Positions 48,491 through 58,700 are shown, counted from the first letter of the stretch. The stretch is 64,000 nt of DNA from Flavobacterium sp. ALD4 (GCF_002836475.1 NZ_PJBJ01000022.1:310001-374000); one strand, 5' to 3'. A program made the numbers and translations. Notes: generated by a model from the sequence alone, not told the origin.

Positions 48491-50617
48491 ATGAAGTACA
48501 TTCTTTATATTTGGACTCTATTGTTTTCGCTCGCCACTTTCAGTCAATCCGAAAAAGCATGTGTTGTCACTGACAGCAACTTAGCAAATCAATGGTTGAC
48601 TTTAGAAAATAACTGGCGTTATCAAAAAGGAGATAACATGCAATGGGCGAACCCTTCGTTTGACGATTCATCCTGGAAGGAGTCCTCTTTGTCTTATAAT
48701 TTAAACATGCCTAATGGTGAAAATGCAATTGCAAACCGTGGTGAAATTGTCTGGTTTAGAATGTGCATTAAAGCGGGTAGTAGCTTAAACAAAGCTATTG
48801 TTTTAAATATTTATCAATTAGGCGCTTCTGAAATTTATTTAGATGGGAGGTTAATTCACCAATTAGGGAAAGTAAGTTCAGATATAGATAAAATTATCTA
48901 CAATAACCCTTATCAACAAACACTTGAATTACCGCTAGAAAAAGGAAAAGAACAGATTTTGGCAGTACGCTATGTGAATGCACAATATAAATTCCCAAAA
49001 TATGCTACTACCAATGGTTTCATAAGAATTGCGGCCTCAACACTTAGCAATGCAAACTCCAGAGATATTATAAAAAATAATCGGATCTATTTTCATCAAC
49101 AATTTATAAATAACTATTATATCGCTTTAGGAATAACTATTTTGATGTTTATTATTTTCTTATCCTTTTTTCTCTTTTTTTCAAGTGAAAAAATCAATGG
49201 ATACTTTGCGATATCTATATTTTTTTTAATTCTATTTGTTATCGGTGTAATCTGGGTTAGTGTTTATCCCGGTATTCCATTTTGGATTACATTCTGCTAT
49301 GGTGCTTGTATTGTAATTTCCTGGATTATTGCATTGTATTGTTTATACAAGATTTTCGAGCAGCCTTTAGATATTGTTTATAAAATTGTAAGTTTTTTAG
49401 GCCTCGTAGCTATAGGTTGTTACTTTCTATATGATCCTGACATTTTAAGTCCCGTTTGGGGAATTCTTGGATATATGACCATTATAAGAATAGCTGTAAA
49501 ATCCTGGAACAAAAATAAAGTAGGTAGTATCCTCTTTACAAGCTCTAGTTTTATTTGTCTTGTATATTGGTCTTTAATTGTATTGGAGATGATTGGTTTC
49601 CTACAGATAGATATAATAGCGTTTATTCCTTTTGTCTTTATGGTTAACCCGATAATTTTAGCCGTATATTTAGGTTATTCCTTTGGTAAACGCAGTCAAG
49701 AGTTAAGACTTAGTCTAGAGCGGGTGCAAAAGCTTTCAAAAGAAAAAGAGTCTATTTTATCCTTACAAAATGAAACTCTGGAAAAGCAAGTTCAAGAACG
49801 TACCGCATCTTTGAAACAGTCGATAGAAGATTTAAAATCCACCCAATCCAAGCTCATTCAATCTGAGAAAATGGCTTCATTGGGTGAACTTACTGCAGGT
49901 ATCGCGCATGAAATCCAGAACCCGTTGAACTTCGTCAATAATTTCTCAGAAGTGAGCATGGAGTTAATTGACGAAATGGAAGAGGAAATGATTAAAGGAG
50001 AAAAGGAGGAAGCACTTTCCATTGCAAAAGACATCAAACAAAACCTGGAAAAAATCAATTATCACGGCAAGAGAGCTGACGGTATCGTGAAAGGAATGTT
50101 GAAACAAAGTCGGGTTGGTAATAATGTTAAAGAGCCTACTAATATCAATGTGATTGCCGATGAATACCTGCGCTTGGCCTATCATGGACTCCGAGCTAAA
50201 GACAAAAGCTTTAATACGGAGTTACTAACCAGTTTTGAGGAGAGTTTACCCAAGATAAACGTGATTCCCCAAGATATTGGGAGAGTGCTGCTTAATTTGT
50301 TTACCAATGCATTTTATGCGACTCATCATAAACAGAAAATGGCGAGCAAGGATTATAAACCCCTTATTACTGTCACTACTGTCCTTAAAGGCAAGGTAAT
50401 TGAAATTGTAGTTAAAGACAACGGAATGGGAATACCAGAGAATATCAAAGACAAAATCATGGAGCCATTTTTCACAACAAAGCCTGCAGGTGAAGGAACG
50501 GGATTAGGCTTGTCAATAAGTTATGATATCATAGTAAACGCTCATGGTGGAACAATTGCTATAGATAGTAAAGAAAAGGAATACACTATTTTTACTATTT
50601 GCTTGCCTTTAGGATAA
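48491..50617 (+). CDS. Sensor histidine kinase with 7TMR-DISM-like sensor
   Basis: This 708-aa protein has a signal peptide ([17 protein letters not shown]). A periplasmic galactose-binding-like domain of about 180 residues follows ([38 protein letters not shown]). Seven membrane helices (about residues 215-400) and a coiled coil come next. The kinase core has [20 protein letters not shown] with the phosphoacceptor His, [10 protein letters not shown] and [11 protein letters not shown]. The domain order matches the 7TMR-DISM extracellular family, which binds carbohydrates or other diffusible ligands. The catalytic half is a close paralogue of the kinase at 47115. The next gene is a response regulator, 78 bp on. 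Confidence 0.93.
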   Translation: MKYILYIWTLLFSLATFSQSEKACVVTDSNLANQWLTLENNWRYQKGDNMQWANPSFDDSSWKESSLSYNLNMPNGENAIANRGEIVWFRMCIKAGSSLNKAIVLNIYQLGASEIYLDGRLIHQLGKVSSDIDKIIYNNPYQQTLELPLEKGKEQILAVRYVNAQYKFPKYATTNGFIRIAASTLSNANSRDIIKNNRIYFHQQFINNYYIALGITILMFIIFLSFFLFFSSEKINGYFAISIFFLILFVIGVIWVSVYPGIPFWITFCYGACIVISWIIALYCLYKIFEQPLDIVYKIVSFLGLVAIGCYFLYDPDILSPVWGILGYMTIIRIAVKSWNKNKVGSILFTSSSFICLVYWSLIVLEMIGFLQIDIIAFIPFVFMVNPIILAVYLGYSFGKRSQELRLSLERVQKLSKEKESILSLQNETLEKQVQERTASLKQSIEDLKSTQSKLIQSEKMASLGELTAGIAHEIQNPLNFVNNFSEVSMELIDEMEEEMIKGEKEEALSIAKDIKQNLEKINYHGKRADGIVKGMLKQSRVGNNVKEPTNINVIADEYLRLAYHGLRAKDKSFNTELLTSFEESLPKINVIPQDIGRVLLNLFTNAFYATHHKQKMASKDYKPLITVTTVLKGKVIEIVVKDNGMGIPENIKDKIMEPFFTTKPAGEGTGLGLSISYDIIVNAHGGTIAIDSKEKEYTIFTICLPLG

Positions 50618-50695
50618 ATGGAACTTTTTTATATCTTATCTTTAATAATGTTAATGATTGAAAAAGACTATTGATAAATTAATTAAGACGAACAC

Positions 50696-51076
50696 ATGAT
50701 GAAAATATTAGTAGTTGATGATGAAGCAGATGTACAACCGCTTTTCTTGCAGCGTTTCAGGAAGGAATTACGCGCGAACGAATTTGAATTTGATTTTGCT
50801 CTTTCAGGCGAGGAAGCACTTGATTTTATGAAAAAGGGACATTCGCAAATCGTGTTAATACTCTCAGATATTAATATGCCGGGAATGAGCGGTATTGAAC
50901 TTTTGTCTGAAATTCGCTTAAATTACCACGAACCCGAACCTGTTGTGATGATGATTACAGCATATGGCGATGATGAAAATAGAAGACAGGCCGATAAAAA
51001 TGGTGCAAACGATTTTTTGACCAAGCCTTTAGATTTTAATTTATTGAAAGAAAAACTTAAACACCTTCTGGAATAA
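50696..51076 (+). CDS. Single-domain response regulator
   Basis: This 126-aa receiver domain has MKILVVDDEAD with the acidic pocket (D-D), the phosphoacceptor Asp in ILILSDINMPGMSGIEL, MITAYGD (Thr switch) and LTKPLDF (Lys). It has no output domain, so it acts as a phosphate relay or allosteric partner. Its stop overlaps the start of the next gene by one base (TAATG), so it is co-translated with the receiver-cyclase. The paired kinases upstream are the likely phosphodonors. Confidence 0.95.
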   Translation: MMKILVVDDEADVQPLFLQRFRKELRANEFEFDFALSGEEALDFMKKGHSQIVLILSDINMPGMSGIELLSEIRLNYHEPEPVVMMITAYGDDENRRQADKNGANDFLTKPLDFNLLKEKLKHLLE

Positions 51077-52119
51077 TGGCTAAAATACTTGTAGTAGATG
51101 ATGAAGCAGACTTAGAAATGCTAGTCAAACAGAAATTTAGAAGAAAAATTCGCGAAAACAAATACGAATTCATCTTTGCCAGAAACGGTGAGGAAGCACT
51201 TCAGAAAGTGCATGAACACCCTGATCTTGATATCATTCTTAGTGATATTAATATGCCGGTGATGGACGGGCTTACTTTACTTAGTAGGTTGCCTGAAGCC
51301 AACTCTTTGTTGAAAGCCATTATGGTGTCGGCCTATGGAGATATGCAGAATATCAGGACAGCCATGAACAGGGGCGCTTTTGACTTTGTGATCAAGCCGG
51401 TCGATTTTGATGATCTCGACTTGACCATGGAAAAGACGATTCTCCATGTTAAACAATTGCGGGAAACGATTAAAGCGATCAAGGAAAATAATATTCTAAA
51501 AATGTACGTGGATTCGAATGTATTAAGTTTTATGACTAATAAGGAGTTTGAAAGCAGTCTGCTGAAGAACGAATTACTGGAAGCAACAGTTATGTTTATA
51601 GACGTTTGCGGATTTACATCTATTACTGAAAAGATTCCGGCAAATGAGGTTGTTGCGTTGTTAAATGGGATTTTTGACAAAATCGTAAAGGAAATCATCG
51701 CTCAGGGGGGGCATGTCGATAAGTTTATGGGAGATGCAGTCATGGCGGTTTTTAGGGGCGAATACCATCTGGACAGGGCTATAGACGTGGCACTTGCCGT
51801 CAAAGAACAAATCAGCTCTATTGAAGTAGCGTTGAAAGGGGGGCAAACATACAAGCCCGAAATATCAATTGGCATCAATTCAGGAGAAATGGTATCTGGA
51901 AATATTGGTTCGGTTTCGTTAAGAAGGCTAGATTATACTGTAATTGGTGACGCTGTCAATGTTGCCCAACGTCTTCAAACCATTGCTAAAGCAGGGCAAA
52001 TTATTATTTCGGAAGAAGTGTATTTGCAAACACAGGAATCGTTTATATGTAAACACAATGGTGAATTTAATTTGAAAAATAAAGAAAAACCTGTAACTAC
52101 TTACGAGGTTGTCGAATAG
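51076..52119 (+). CDS. Receiver-class III adenylate/guanylate cyclase
   Basis: This 347-aa protein has a receiver domain (residues 1-125) with KILVVDDEADLEML, the phosphoacceptor Asp in IILSDINMPVMDGL, and VIKPVDF. A class III cyclase catalytic domain follows from about residue 165, with ATVMFIDVCGFTSI (metal-binding Asp), GHVDKFMGDAVMAVF (second Asp) and LDYTVIGDAVNVAQRLQ. Phosphorylation of the receiver would control production of cAMP or cGMP; the base specificity was not determined. It ends the kinase/regulator operon and suggests a cyclic-nucleotide output. Confidence 0.95.
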   Translation: MAKILVVDDEADLEMLVKQKFRRKIRENKYEFIFARNGEEALQKVHEHPDLDIILSDINMPVMDGLTLLSRLPEANSLLKAIMVSAYGDMQNIRTAMNRGAFDFVIKPVDFDDLDLTMEKTILHVKQLRETIKAIKENNILKMYVDSNVLSFMTNKEFESSLLKNELLEATVMFIDVCGFTSITEKIPANEVVALLNGIFDKIVKEIIAQGGHVDKFMGDAVMAVFRGEYHLDRAIDVALAVKEQISSIEVALKGGQTYKPEISIGINSGEMVSGNIGSVSLRRLDYTVIGDAVNVAQRLQTIAKAGQIIISEEVYLQTQESFICKHNGEFNLKNKEKPVTTYEVVE

Positions 52120-52128
52120 CAGAATTTT

Positions 52129-52995
52129 TTAATGTCTAGCTCTGCGTTTAAGGATACCTCCAGCCGCTTCTTTAATTATACTAGTAAAGACAAAAGCTTT
52201 AGGGTCTATATCTTCTACCATATTTTTAAGGCGTTTTAATTCCATTCGCGTGACAACGGTAAAAACGATATCTACGGGCTGACTTGTGTCAAAATTTTCT
52301 TTCATGAAGCCTCTTTCTCCTTTGTAAACTGTGATACCACGTCCTAAATCCAATACTAGTTTCTCCTTTATTTTTTTACTTTCACTAGAAATAATGGTGA
52401 CTCCAGTATATTCTTCGATTCCTTCAATGACAAAGTTGATAGTACGGGAAGCGGTATAATAAGTTAAAATAGAATATAGCGCTACAGGTAATCCTAACTT
52501 CACGGCTGCGATTAAAAAGATGATTATATTTATCCCCAATATAATTTCACTGATCGTAAAACTGATCCGTTTTCCTGTATATAAAGCCAGTACTTCAATA
52601 CCATCAAGTGCACAACCACCTCTAATGGCCAGCCCAACACCTAATCCCATGAATACACCACCAAAAATGGAAACAAGCAATTTATCGGATGTTATCTGTG
52701 GATAGGGAATAAAATGAAGGCAAAGCGCCAGACCTACGACAGCAAGCAAAGTTCTTAATGCAAACGTTTTGTTTACCTGGAATGCACCCATAATAATAAA
52801 AGGGATATTGACTGCAACAATTACGTAGCCTATATTCCAATGGTATAATTCATGAAGTAACAAGGAGATTCCGGTTACCCCACCATCGAAAAACTGATTA
52901 GGCACCAAAAATCCTTTCAGTGCGAAGCCACAAAACAATATGCCAGTAATAGTCGTAATTACATCAATTATATTTTTTCTAGTATTCGTTCCCAT
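52129..52995 (-). CDS. YitT-family membrane protein (DUF161/DUF2179)
   Basis: This 288-aa protein has six or so hydrophobic helices, including LLVSIFGGVFMGLGVGLAIR followed by GGCALDGIEVLALYTGKRI, and a soluble DUF2179 tail (GITVYKGERGFMKEN). These membrane proteins have no firm substrate; some are linked to transport or stress. It overlaps the HD-domain gene by one base (TAATG), forming a pair on the minus strand, and converges with the cyclase gene. Confidence 0.9.
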   Translation of the reverse strand: MGTNTRKNIIDVITTITGILFCGFALKGFLVPNQFFDGGVTGISLLLHELYHWNIGYVIVAVNIPFIIMGAFQVNKTFALRTLLAVVGLALCLHFIPYPQITSDKLLVSIFGGVFMGLGVGLAIRGGCALDGIEVLALYTGKRISFTISEIILGINIIIFLIAAVKLGLPVALYSILTYYTASRTINFVIEGIEEYTGVTIISSESKKIKEKLVLDLGRGITVYKGERGFMKENFDTSQPVDIVFTVVTRMELKRLKNMVEDIDPKAFVFTSIIKEAAGGILKRRARH

Positions 52996-53582
52996 TATTG
53001 ATATTTTTTTATCAGTGATTGTAATTCTTTTAAATTTTTATTTTTTCGCGATTGGTTGTGTTTAATAGCTGTGGCTGTAAAATAATTATGCTGTTGCATA
53101 TAATCCAACTGAACTTTGTTCCATTGCTCCCTGTTGTTGATATAACCAAAAGCAAGCATTTCATTATATAGATATTCTCCAATACTAAAAAAATCATCAC
53201 GACCTAAATAATTCAAGTCAGCGTCGCAAATGATTTCTTCTAAATGGGTTTTCGGTCGTTGAGGTATTTTTGTGGCCATTATAATAGCACAAATAACATC
53301 AATTTCTTTTTTAGTGTATTTATAAAGAGATAGATGTTCTCGGGCCATGGCACAGGATAACTCTTCGTGATCTTTATTTTGTTTAAGATATCCAGCATCA
53401 TGATAAATGACAGCAACAAGAAGCAGTTTTAAATCAGAAGAACTTATGCCTTCTTCTTTCGCAATACTTTCAGCGCATCGATATACATCAAGAGTATGGT
53501 GAATAGTGTGATAAAACAGATTTGCCGGCAAGTCAATTTTAAGTTTATTCAAAATAAGTTGACATTCTGGTAGATGCTTCAT
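52995..53582 (-). CDS. HD-domain metal-dependent phosphohydrolase
   Basis: This 195-aa cytoplasmic protein has the HD signature: FYHTIHHTLDVYRCAESIA (first His), VIYHDAGYLKQ (His-Asp) and the later EEIICDADLNYLG. Proteins of this small size remove phosphate from nucleotides or related compounds. It is the first gene of the pair with YitT. The substrate is not known. Confidence 0.85.
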   Translation of the reverse strand: MKHLPECQLILNKLKIDLPANLFYHTIHHTLDVYRCAESIAKEEGISSSDLKLLLVAVIYHDAGYLKQNKDHEELSCAMAREHLSLYKYTKKEIDVICAIIMATKIPQRPKTHLEEIICDADLNYLGRDDFFSIGEYLYNEMLAFGYINNREQWNKVQLDYMQQHNYFTATAIKHNQSRKNKNLKELQSLIKKYQ

Positions 53583-54168
53583 AATTAAGGCATAATGTTT
53601 CAGAGCTAAGGTATTAAAAGTATAAGATTAACGAATTTTTTTCAGGAATTATTTGTTAAATAAAATTTAAACAACTTAAGAAAGGTTTCTGTCCAATAAT
53701 AAAGGATGCTACTTGTTCGTGTTTTATACTAGTCTACGAGCAGAAATTGACTATGTCCGCCAATTTGTTTTAAAGCTTGTTTAGTTCTTTAGGTATTGTT
53801 TGCAATACTCTTGCTTTGCCGGTAACTCTTCCCTATAATGCCTAGTATGTCCTTCAGGTAGATACACAAGCTCTTGTTTTCGATTTGCATGCACTTTCTA
53901 TAACTTTGAGTAGGCTTTGAGTGGCTTTTGTATTGCTACTCTGTTGATTCTTGTGAGATGATATGATTAGCGAATATTCCCTTTCCTTTTTTGAGTGATA
54001 TTTATGTTTAAAAAGGTCATTTAAGCCACCGCAAGACATAAGGAACAATGCCTTGTTCTGTATTATTAGTTTAAGTGTAATCTTTGTTTTCGAAATCAAT
54101 CGAAAGCTTTGCAACAGGAGGATGATTGAGGAAATTTGAAACAACTATTAATTTAAATTTTAGAAATT
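53583..54168. other. Intergenic region, uncertain frame, no clear gene
   Basis: This is 586 bp. A 96-codon minus-strand frame (53854-54144) contains MSCGGLNDLFKHKYHSKKER and a Lys/Ser-rich tail. It could encode a small basic protein from its internal Met, but the surrounding decay and lack of a family make it uncertain. The right end holds the 5' region of the truncated family gene at 54169. Confidence 0.45.
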
Positions 54169-54498
54169 ATGGCAATACAGAACGGTATAATCAAATTGAA
54201 AGGTACTATCGGAGATATTACTTTTTACAAAACCAAAGACGGGCATTTGGCCAGAGAAAAAGGCGGTATCGATGCGAAAAGAATTGCAACTTATCCTGCG
54301 TTGTATAGAACGCGAGAGAACGGTGCCGAATTCCGTAGAGCGGGAGAAGCTGGGAAAATGTTGAGAACAGCATTTAGAACCTTGCTTATCAATTCTGCCG
54401 ACAGCATAATGGTGAGCCGATTGACTCAATCTATGACTAAATTCATGCAGGCGGTAGCTTGGCCGTATTTTTTATTACCACAACATTTTTTCTTGTAA
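54169..54498 (+). pseudogene. Truncated member of a flavobacterial family of unknown function
   Basis: The first 96 codons (to about 54456) match an N-terminal pattern widely seen in flavobacteria: KLKGTIGDITFYKTKDGHLA, REKGGIDAKRIAT, RTRENGAEFRRAGEAGK and LTQSMTKFMQ. I recall full members as about 200-250 residues. Here the sequence changes after MQAV and ends 13 residues later in an unrelated tail. The loss of the C-terminal half coincides with the 3' end of the SDR gene (stop at 54475), so the junction was produced by an insertion or deletion. The family function is unknown. Confidence 0.75.
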
Positions 54499-55152
54499 TT
54501 CAGCGTTCCAAAAAGTTCCAGTTTCCATTTTGGTTTCTATTAGTTTAAATATTCCGTTTGCTGAAAACTCTGTTGTTAATGGCGCGCCTTCTCTTGATAA
54601 TCTTGTGTTTACCCAACCAGGATGAATTGAATTCACATCTATGTTTCTATCTTTTAATCTTGCAGATAAAGTTTTTGTATACATGTTTAAAGCAGCTTTC
54701 GACATTCTATATGCTGTCGAATCCATTTTTGAAATCAGATTCAATGTTGCCATAATGGAGGAAATATTTAAAATTTTCCCATTTTCATTTACGAAATCTA
54801 AAACAGTTTCAGTAAAGTTAACAAGACCGAAAACGTTCGTTTCAAAAGTCAATCTCAAACTTTCTAAATCTGGTTCCCGTTTGCCTAAATCTGGACCAAT
54901 TCCTGCATTATTCACTAAAATATCAATTCCCTTGAATTTATTCCTAATTATTTTGTTCGCATTTTCAATCGACTTTTGGTTTGTCAAATCTAACTCTACA
55001 ACAAATAAGTTTTCAGAATTAATACTTTCAATTTTCCCATTTCTAGATGTTCCAATTACAAAATAATTTTCAGCAATTAGTTTTTCCGTTAGAGCATTTC
55101 CAATTCCTGTATTTGCTCCTGTTATTAATGCAATTTTAGTGTCTAAATTCAT
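54475..55152 (-). CDS. SDR-family oxidoreductase
   Basis: The start at 55152 (MNLDTKIALITGA) is the natural one for the family; upstream Mets at 55176 and 55191 are less likely. The 225-aa protein shows the Rossmann nucleotide motif (TGANTGIGN), NNAG, and the catalytic Ser and YRMSKAAL (Tyr-x-x-x-Lys). It would reduce or oxidise an alcohol or carbonyl with NAD(P)H. It ends beside the truncated gene at 54169 and is followed on its upstream side by a long palindrome (55184-55318). Its position suggests a captured gene, but the protein itself is ordinary. Confidence 0.9.
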   Translation of the reverse strand: MNLDTKIALITGANTGIGNALTEKLIAENYFVIGTSRNGKIESINSENLFVVELDLTNQKSIENANKIIRNKFKGIDILVNNAGIGPDLGKREPDLESLRLTFETNVFGLVNFTETVLDFVNENGKILNISSIMATLNLISKMDSTAYRMSKAALNMYTKTLSARLKDRNIDVNSIHPGWVNTRLSREGAPLTTEFSANGIFKLIETKMETGTFWNAELQEKMLW

Positions 55153-55336
55153 TTTTCTGTTTTCGGTTTTTTTCATTACTATAGCACACAACGTTCTGTT
55201 ACTGCAGCGGGTCTGGGATTAAATTAAGCTCTATTTTGGGATTTACTAAAGCGTCCCAAATACAAAACCAACTTTCCATTAAGCCTATTGCCCAGATCTA
55301 TCGTTGCTAGTTTTGTGCGTTCGTTGTTTATTTATC
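55153..55336. other. Intergenic region holding a large palindrome
   Basis: This segment is dominated by the nested inverted repeat at 55184-55318 (separate entry). Nothing else is seen. The left edge also contains the upstream region of the SDR gene. Confidence 0.7.
55184..55318. repeat. 135-bp nested imperfect palindrome, attC-like
   Basis: Three inverted pairs are nested: GCACA (55184-55188) with TGTGC (55314-55318); TCTGGG (55212-55217) with CCCAGA (55291-55296); and TATTTTGGGA (55232-55241) with TCCCAAATA (55254-55262). The arms would fold into one long hairpin with internal bulges. Size and asymmetry are like the recombination sites of integron gene cassettes, but the RYYYAAC and GTTRRRY core sites were not found, so the type is undetermined. 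Confidence 0.7.
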
Positions 55337-55544
55337 TTATCCTATATCCATTTTAATTAAACAATATTTAAAAATAGAATCTCCTATTTTAGAAAATTCT
55401 TTCCAATCAACTTCGTACTCCTGTAATACGTCTAACTTATATAAATACTCTTTTTTACAAGTCCAATGTTTCCTTGATTGGTTATCGTTTCAAGTATTGT
55501 TATTTTTATCGAATATGTATTTAGTTTTATCGGGACTTTTGTAA
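55337..55544 (-). pseudogene. Truncated coding remnant abutting the CRISPR array
   Basis: Reading leftward from the array edge gives DKTKYIFDKNNNT, then a TGA, then NDNQSRKHWTCKKEYLYKLD and DWKEFSKIGDSIFKYCLIKM, ending in TAA at 55337. The upstream part is missing, and the degenerate terminal CRISPR repeat begins at 55545. It is the tail of an unknown small gene, cut off where the array starts. Confidence 0.65.
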
Positions 55545-55778
55545 TTCCAACTTTTGTCTAATCTTTAATCAAACCACAACATAGAAGTTACTGGCGATAA
55601 CTTTAAGGCGAATATCGTTTTTTCTAATCTTTAATCAAACCACAACTATGCTTTGTTAGATTGGGAATTGATAGTAAATATCGTTTTTTATAATCTTTAA
55701 TCAAACCACAACATGTATTCCCTGTACATGAAATTTATCAACAATATCGTTTTTTCTAATCTTTAATCTAATTACAAC
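55545..55778 (-). CRISPR. Type II-C CRISPR array, 4 repeats and 3 spacers
   Basis: Four 36-bp repeats lie at 55743-55778, 55677-55712, 55611-55646 and 55545-55580, spaced exactly 66 bp apart. The three 30-bp spacers are at 55713-55742, 55647-55676 and 55581-55610. On the minus strand a repeat starts GTTGTGGTTTGATTAAAG and ends ACGATATT, like the flavobacterial II-C repeat. The repeat nearest cas9 has three changes in its first ten bases (GTTGTAATTA). The far repeat has lost its last 12 bases to a different sequence, which is normal for a leader-distal end. The array begins inside the cas9 stop codon (GTTGTAA), and no cas1/cas2 lies between them. Confidence 0.95.
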
Positions 55779-58700
55779 TTTTCAAATTTACCAGATGGCA
55801 TGACTTTGAAATCAATTCCTTCTACAAAAGCAGTAAATTGGTTATGATTCATTTTTCTGGTCGGTTTTATTTCCTCCAATTTGAAAACGCCATCTGGCTT
55901 ATATTTATCACTCTTTAAGTCATCGGCTTTTCTAGCTTCTTTAAAATATCGAAACATTATAATCCCATATTCATCAACTTTTCCAGATGGTCGGACAATT
56001 CGTTGAATTGATAACCCTTCTATAATATAAATTCTACCTTTCAGATCAATTAAGTCATTTACATCATCCGGGTTTTCAGTTCCGAGATCATAGAAAATGA
56101 CTTGTTGCCCTCTTTTCAAAACTAAATCACGATTATTCCTTTTTGCAATAGGCATTTGAATTGTTTTTCCGTTATTTGTTTTTTCTTTAAATAAAGAATA
56201 ATATCCTTTTCCTTGTTTTTCCAATTTTGCTAAATTGAAATTATTGATTAATTCAAAATCTTTTCTACCATCCTTTTCGTAAATAGCCATACAATAATTC
56301 TCGTCATTTTGAGCATATACTTTTTGCTTATGCTCCTGCTTTGATTTCGAAAGCAAAGCGTGTTCCTTTACATGCAAAGGATTTTTCACTGAATTTGCAT
56401 ACAAACGAACTTTGTTTATTGCAATTCCTTTTTCTTCATTCATCCAAACTTTTTGATTGTCGGCAAATTTGTTTTGCTGTTGAGCATTTGATGAAAGCAA
56501 TAAAACTTTGTTTAAAATAGCTTCTTTTACTTTTTGTTTTACTATCTCATCAACAATATATTCTACATCCGAAGTTTTAATACTTTCTAAATCTTTCCGT
56601 ATTACATATCGAATTTCTTCATTATTTAATGGGTTTTTAATTGCTCCATAAATACTATCTTGATGCAAAGAACCCCGAATGGTATCTCCTTGTTGAAATC
56701 TTGCTATTTTTTCTCCCTTGAAACCCTTCTTAAAAATAATTTTGTTATTACTGTCTGTTTTTGGAATTTTTTTCCCGTTTACATCAATTTCCATTTCAGC
56801 AACAAATTGTTTTTTACCCCTAATTCTGATAATTTTTTTAGATTGTTTCTTTATATTATCTGGTGTATGATGGGAAACTAATATTTCGTCCTCAATCTTT
56901 TTTAAATCTTCGGTAAAGGTTTTCCATGGCTTAGATTGTTCGAGAACAGACTTCATTAACTTATCTTGATTTTTCTCGACGTCATCCTCTAAATCCCAAG
57001 CATGTGCCATGACATCGTATTTGTCTTTAGTCATACAAGCAATAGTAATGGCATCAATACAATGGTGGGTGTGTTTACTACAATCTTTGACTTCGTAATA
57101 TTTCTTACCGTCTTTAATATAACTTTCCTGGATCCCCCAGGCTTTTCTAAATTCCGCAACCATTCCTCCTTTTACCGCTTCAACTCTCCCGAAATACGAT
57201 TTTAAATAGTCGTTGGCATATTTTGTGATAATTCCTGCATCTGGGATTTGACTGTTTTTGAAACCTACTTTTGGCTCAGTATAGGTAAAACGTTCATGTT
57301 TTCCTTTGAAATAGTCCTTTTGCAAATTCAGCTTATGGCGCAATCTAATTTTTCTGTCTTTTTGTTCCTTAGTAGTCGCTGCTTTAATGGCTCTTGAGAC
57401 ACTTATTATTTCATACTCTAAGGCCAAATATTTCTTTTGCCAAGGTTTAATTCTATCCAAAATATCACTATAATTACTTAATTCAACGGGTATTTTATTC
57501 TTTTTAATCTTACGATTGTACAACTTGCTACATAACGTTTTGTTCATTTTTGAATTATCCAGAGATCTGCTTCTTGGAATAGTATGTTCTATATCATAGT
57601 CTGGATCGCTACCTATAATTTGACTAATCCTAATATTTGTACATTCCTCTTCATAAATTGTTTTTCTATCCTGCTCAATCCATAATTGATATCGTAAAAT
57701 GTCATCTTCAGTAGGTTCAATATCTAGACCGCTTGCTGCTTTGTAATCTTTTTTTATCTCTTCAATATACTCTTTCCTATTTTTTTCTATACCTCTTTGA
57801 TAATCCTGAATTCCTTTTCGTTTATTAGCGACGTTTAATTCTCGTGCCATTTCGATATGAATTCTTGTTTTTTCATCAACTTGTCCTTCAATAATTAAAG
57901 CGTTCAGCACTTTTCTTAACTGATGTAAGGCACGCATCGCCATTGGGTTTTTAATAGATGAAATTAATGGACTTCCTAAAACTAATTTTTCATTTCCATT
58001 TCCATCTTTTGTTATTTCTTTTCTAAAAACATCAATATCCGAAGGGTGATATAGCTTTTTAAGCTTATTCTTATTGTTACAGAAAACTTGACCATCATCA
58101 TTTTGACCATTTAAAAAACCGAATACTTTCTCGTCTAATCGTTTGATCGTAATGAACTCATATTTCTTAAGTTGTTCAATAAAAAGTGGGAGTAGCTCAT
58201 TTGTAATAGCTTCCTTTTGGTCTTCAATTTTATTTGATCTTAAAAAGGAACTTAGCTTTTTATCTAAATCTGATTTATAAGTAGCTTCCGCTTCTTTTGA
58301 ATAATAACATCCTTCAGTTTTACATTCCTTAATAAGATCATTTATGATATCTAATAAATTATTGTCAAAGGAATTTGTGGCAATTAATTCGGCAATTTTA
58401 ATTTGAATATATTTCCTGTCATTAGGATCGTTCCAAATATCGACATCTACAATATTCTCAATATTTGCCATAAAAACAGCATGAGAATACAATAAACCTT
58501 CTCTTAAAAAAGGATTGATCTTATTGATTGCTTTTAAACTCAAACTGGCAAAGTCTTTCTTTAATTTTATTTTACTGAACGAAATTGCTCTTTTGTCGTC
58601 TAATTTCAATTTGTCTTTAGCAAATTCTTGCAAGTACAAAGCAGATGTAGAAACTGAAATCAAATGCCACAAATCATTATAGTCAACATTTCTTGTTACA

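Noticed and set aside
55184..55318. Palindrome called as a classical integron attC site
   Set aside because: The conserved core sites were not found and no integrase is in the window, so only a structural resemblance is claimed.
55743..55778. First repeat read as a second tracrRNA anti-repeat
   Set aside because: On the plus strand it resembles the anti-repeat, but no nexus hairpin or terminator follows; it runs straight into cas9 codons. It fits a degenerate CRISPR repeat in phase with the others.
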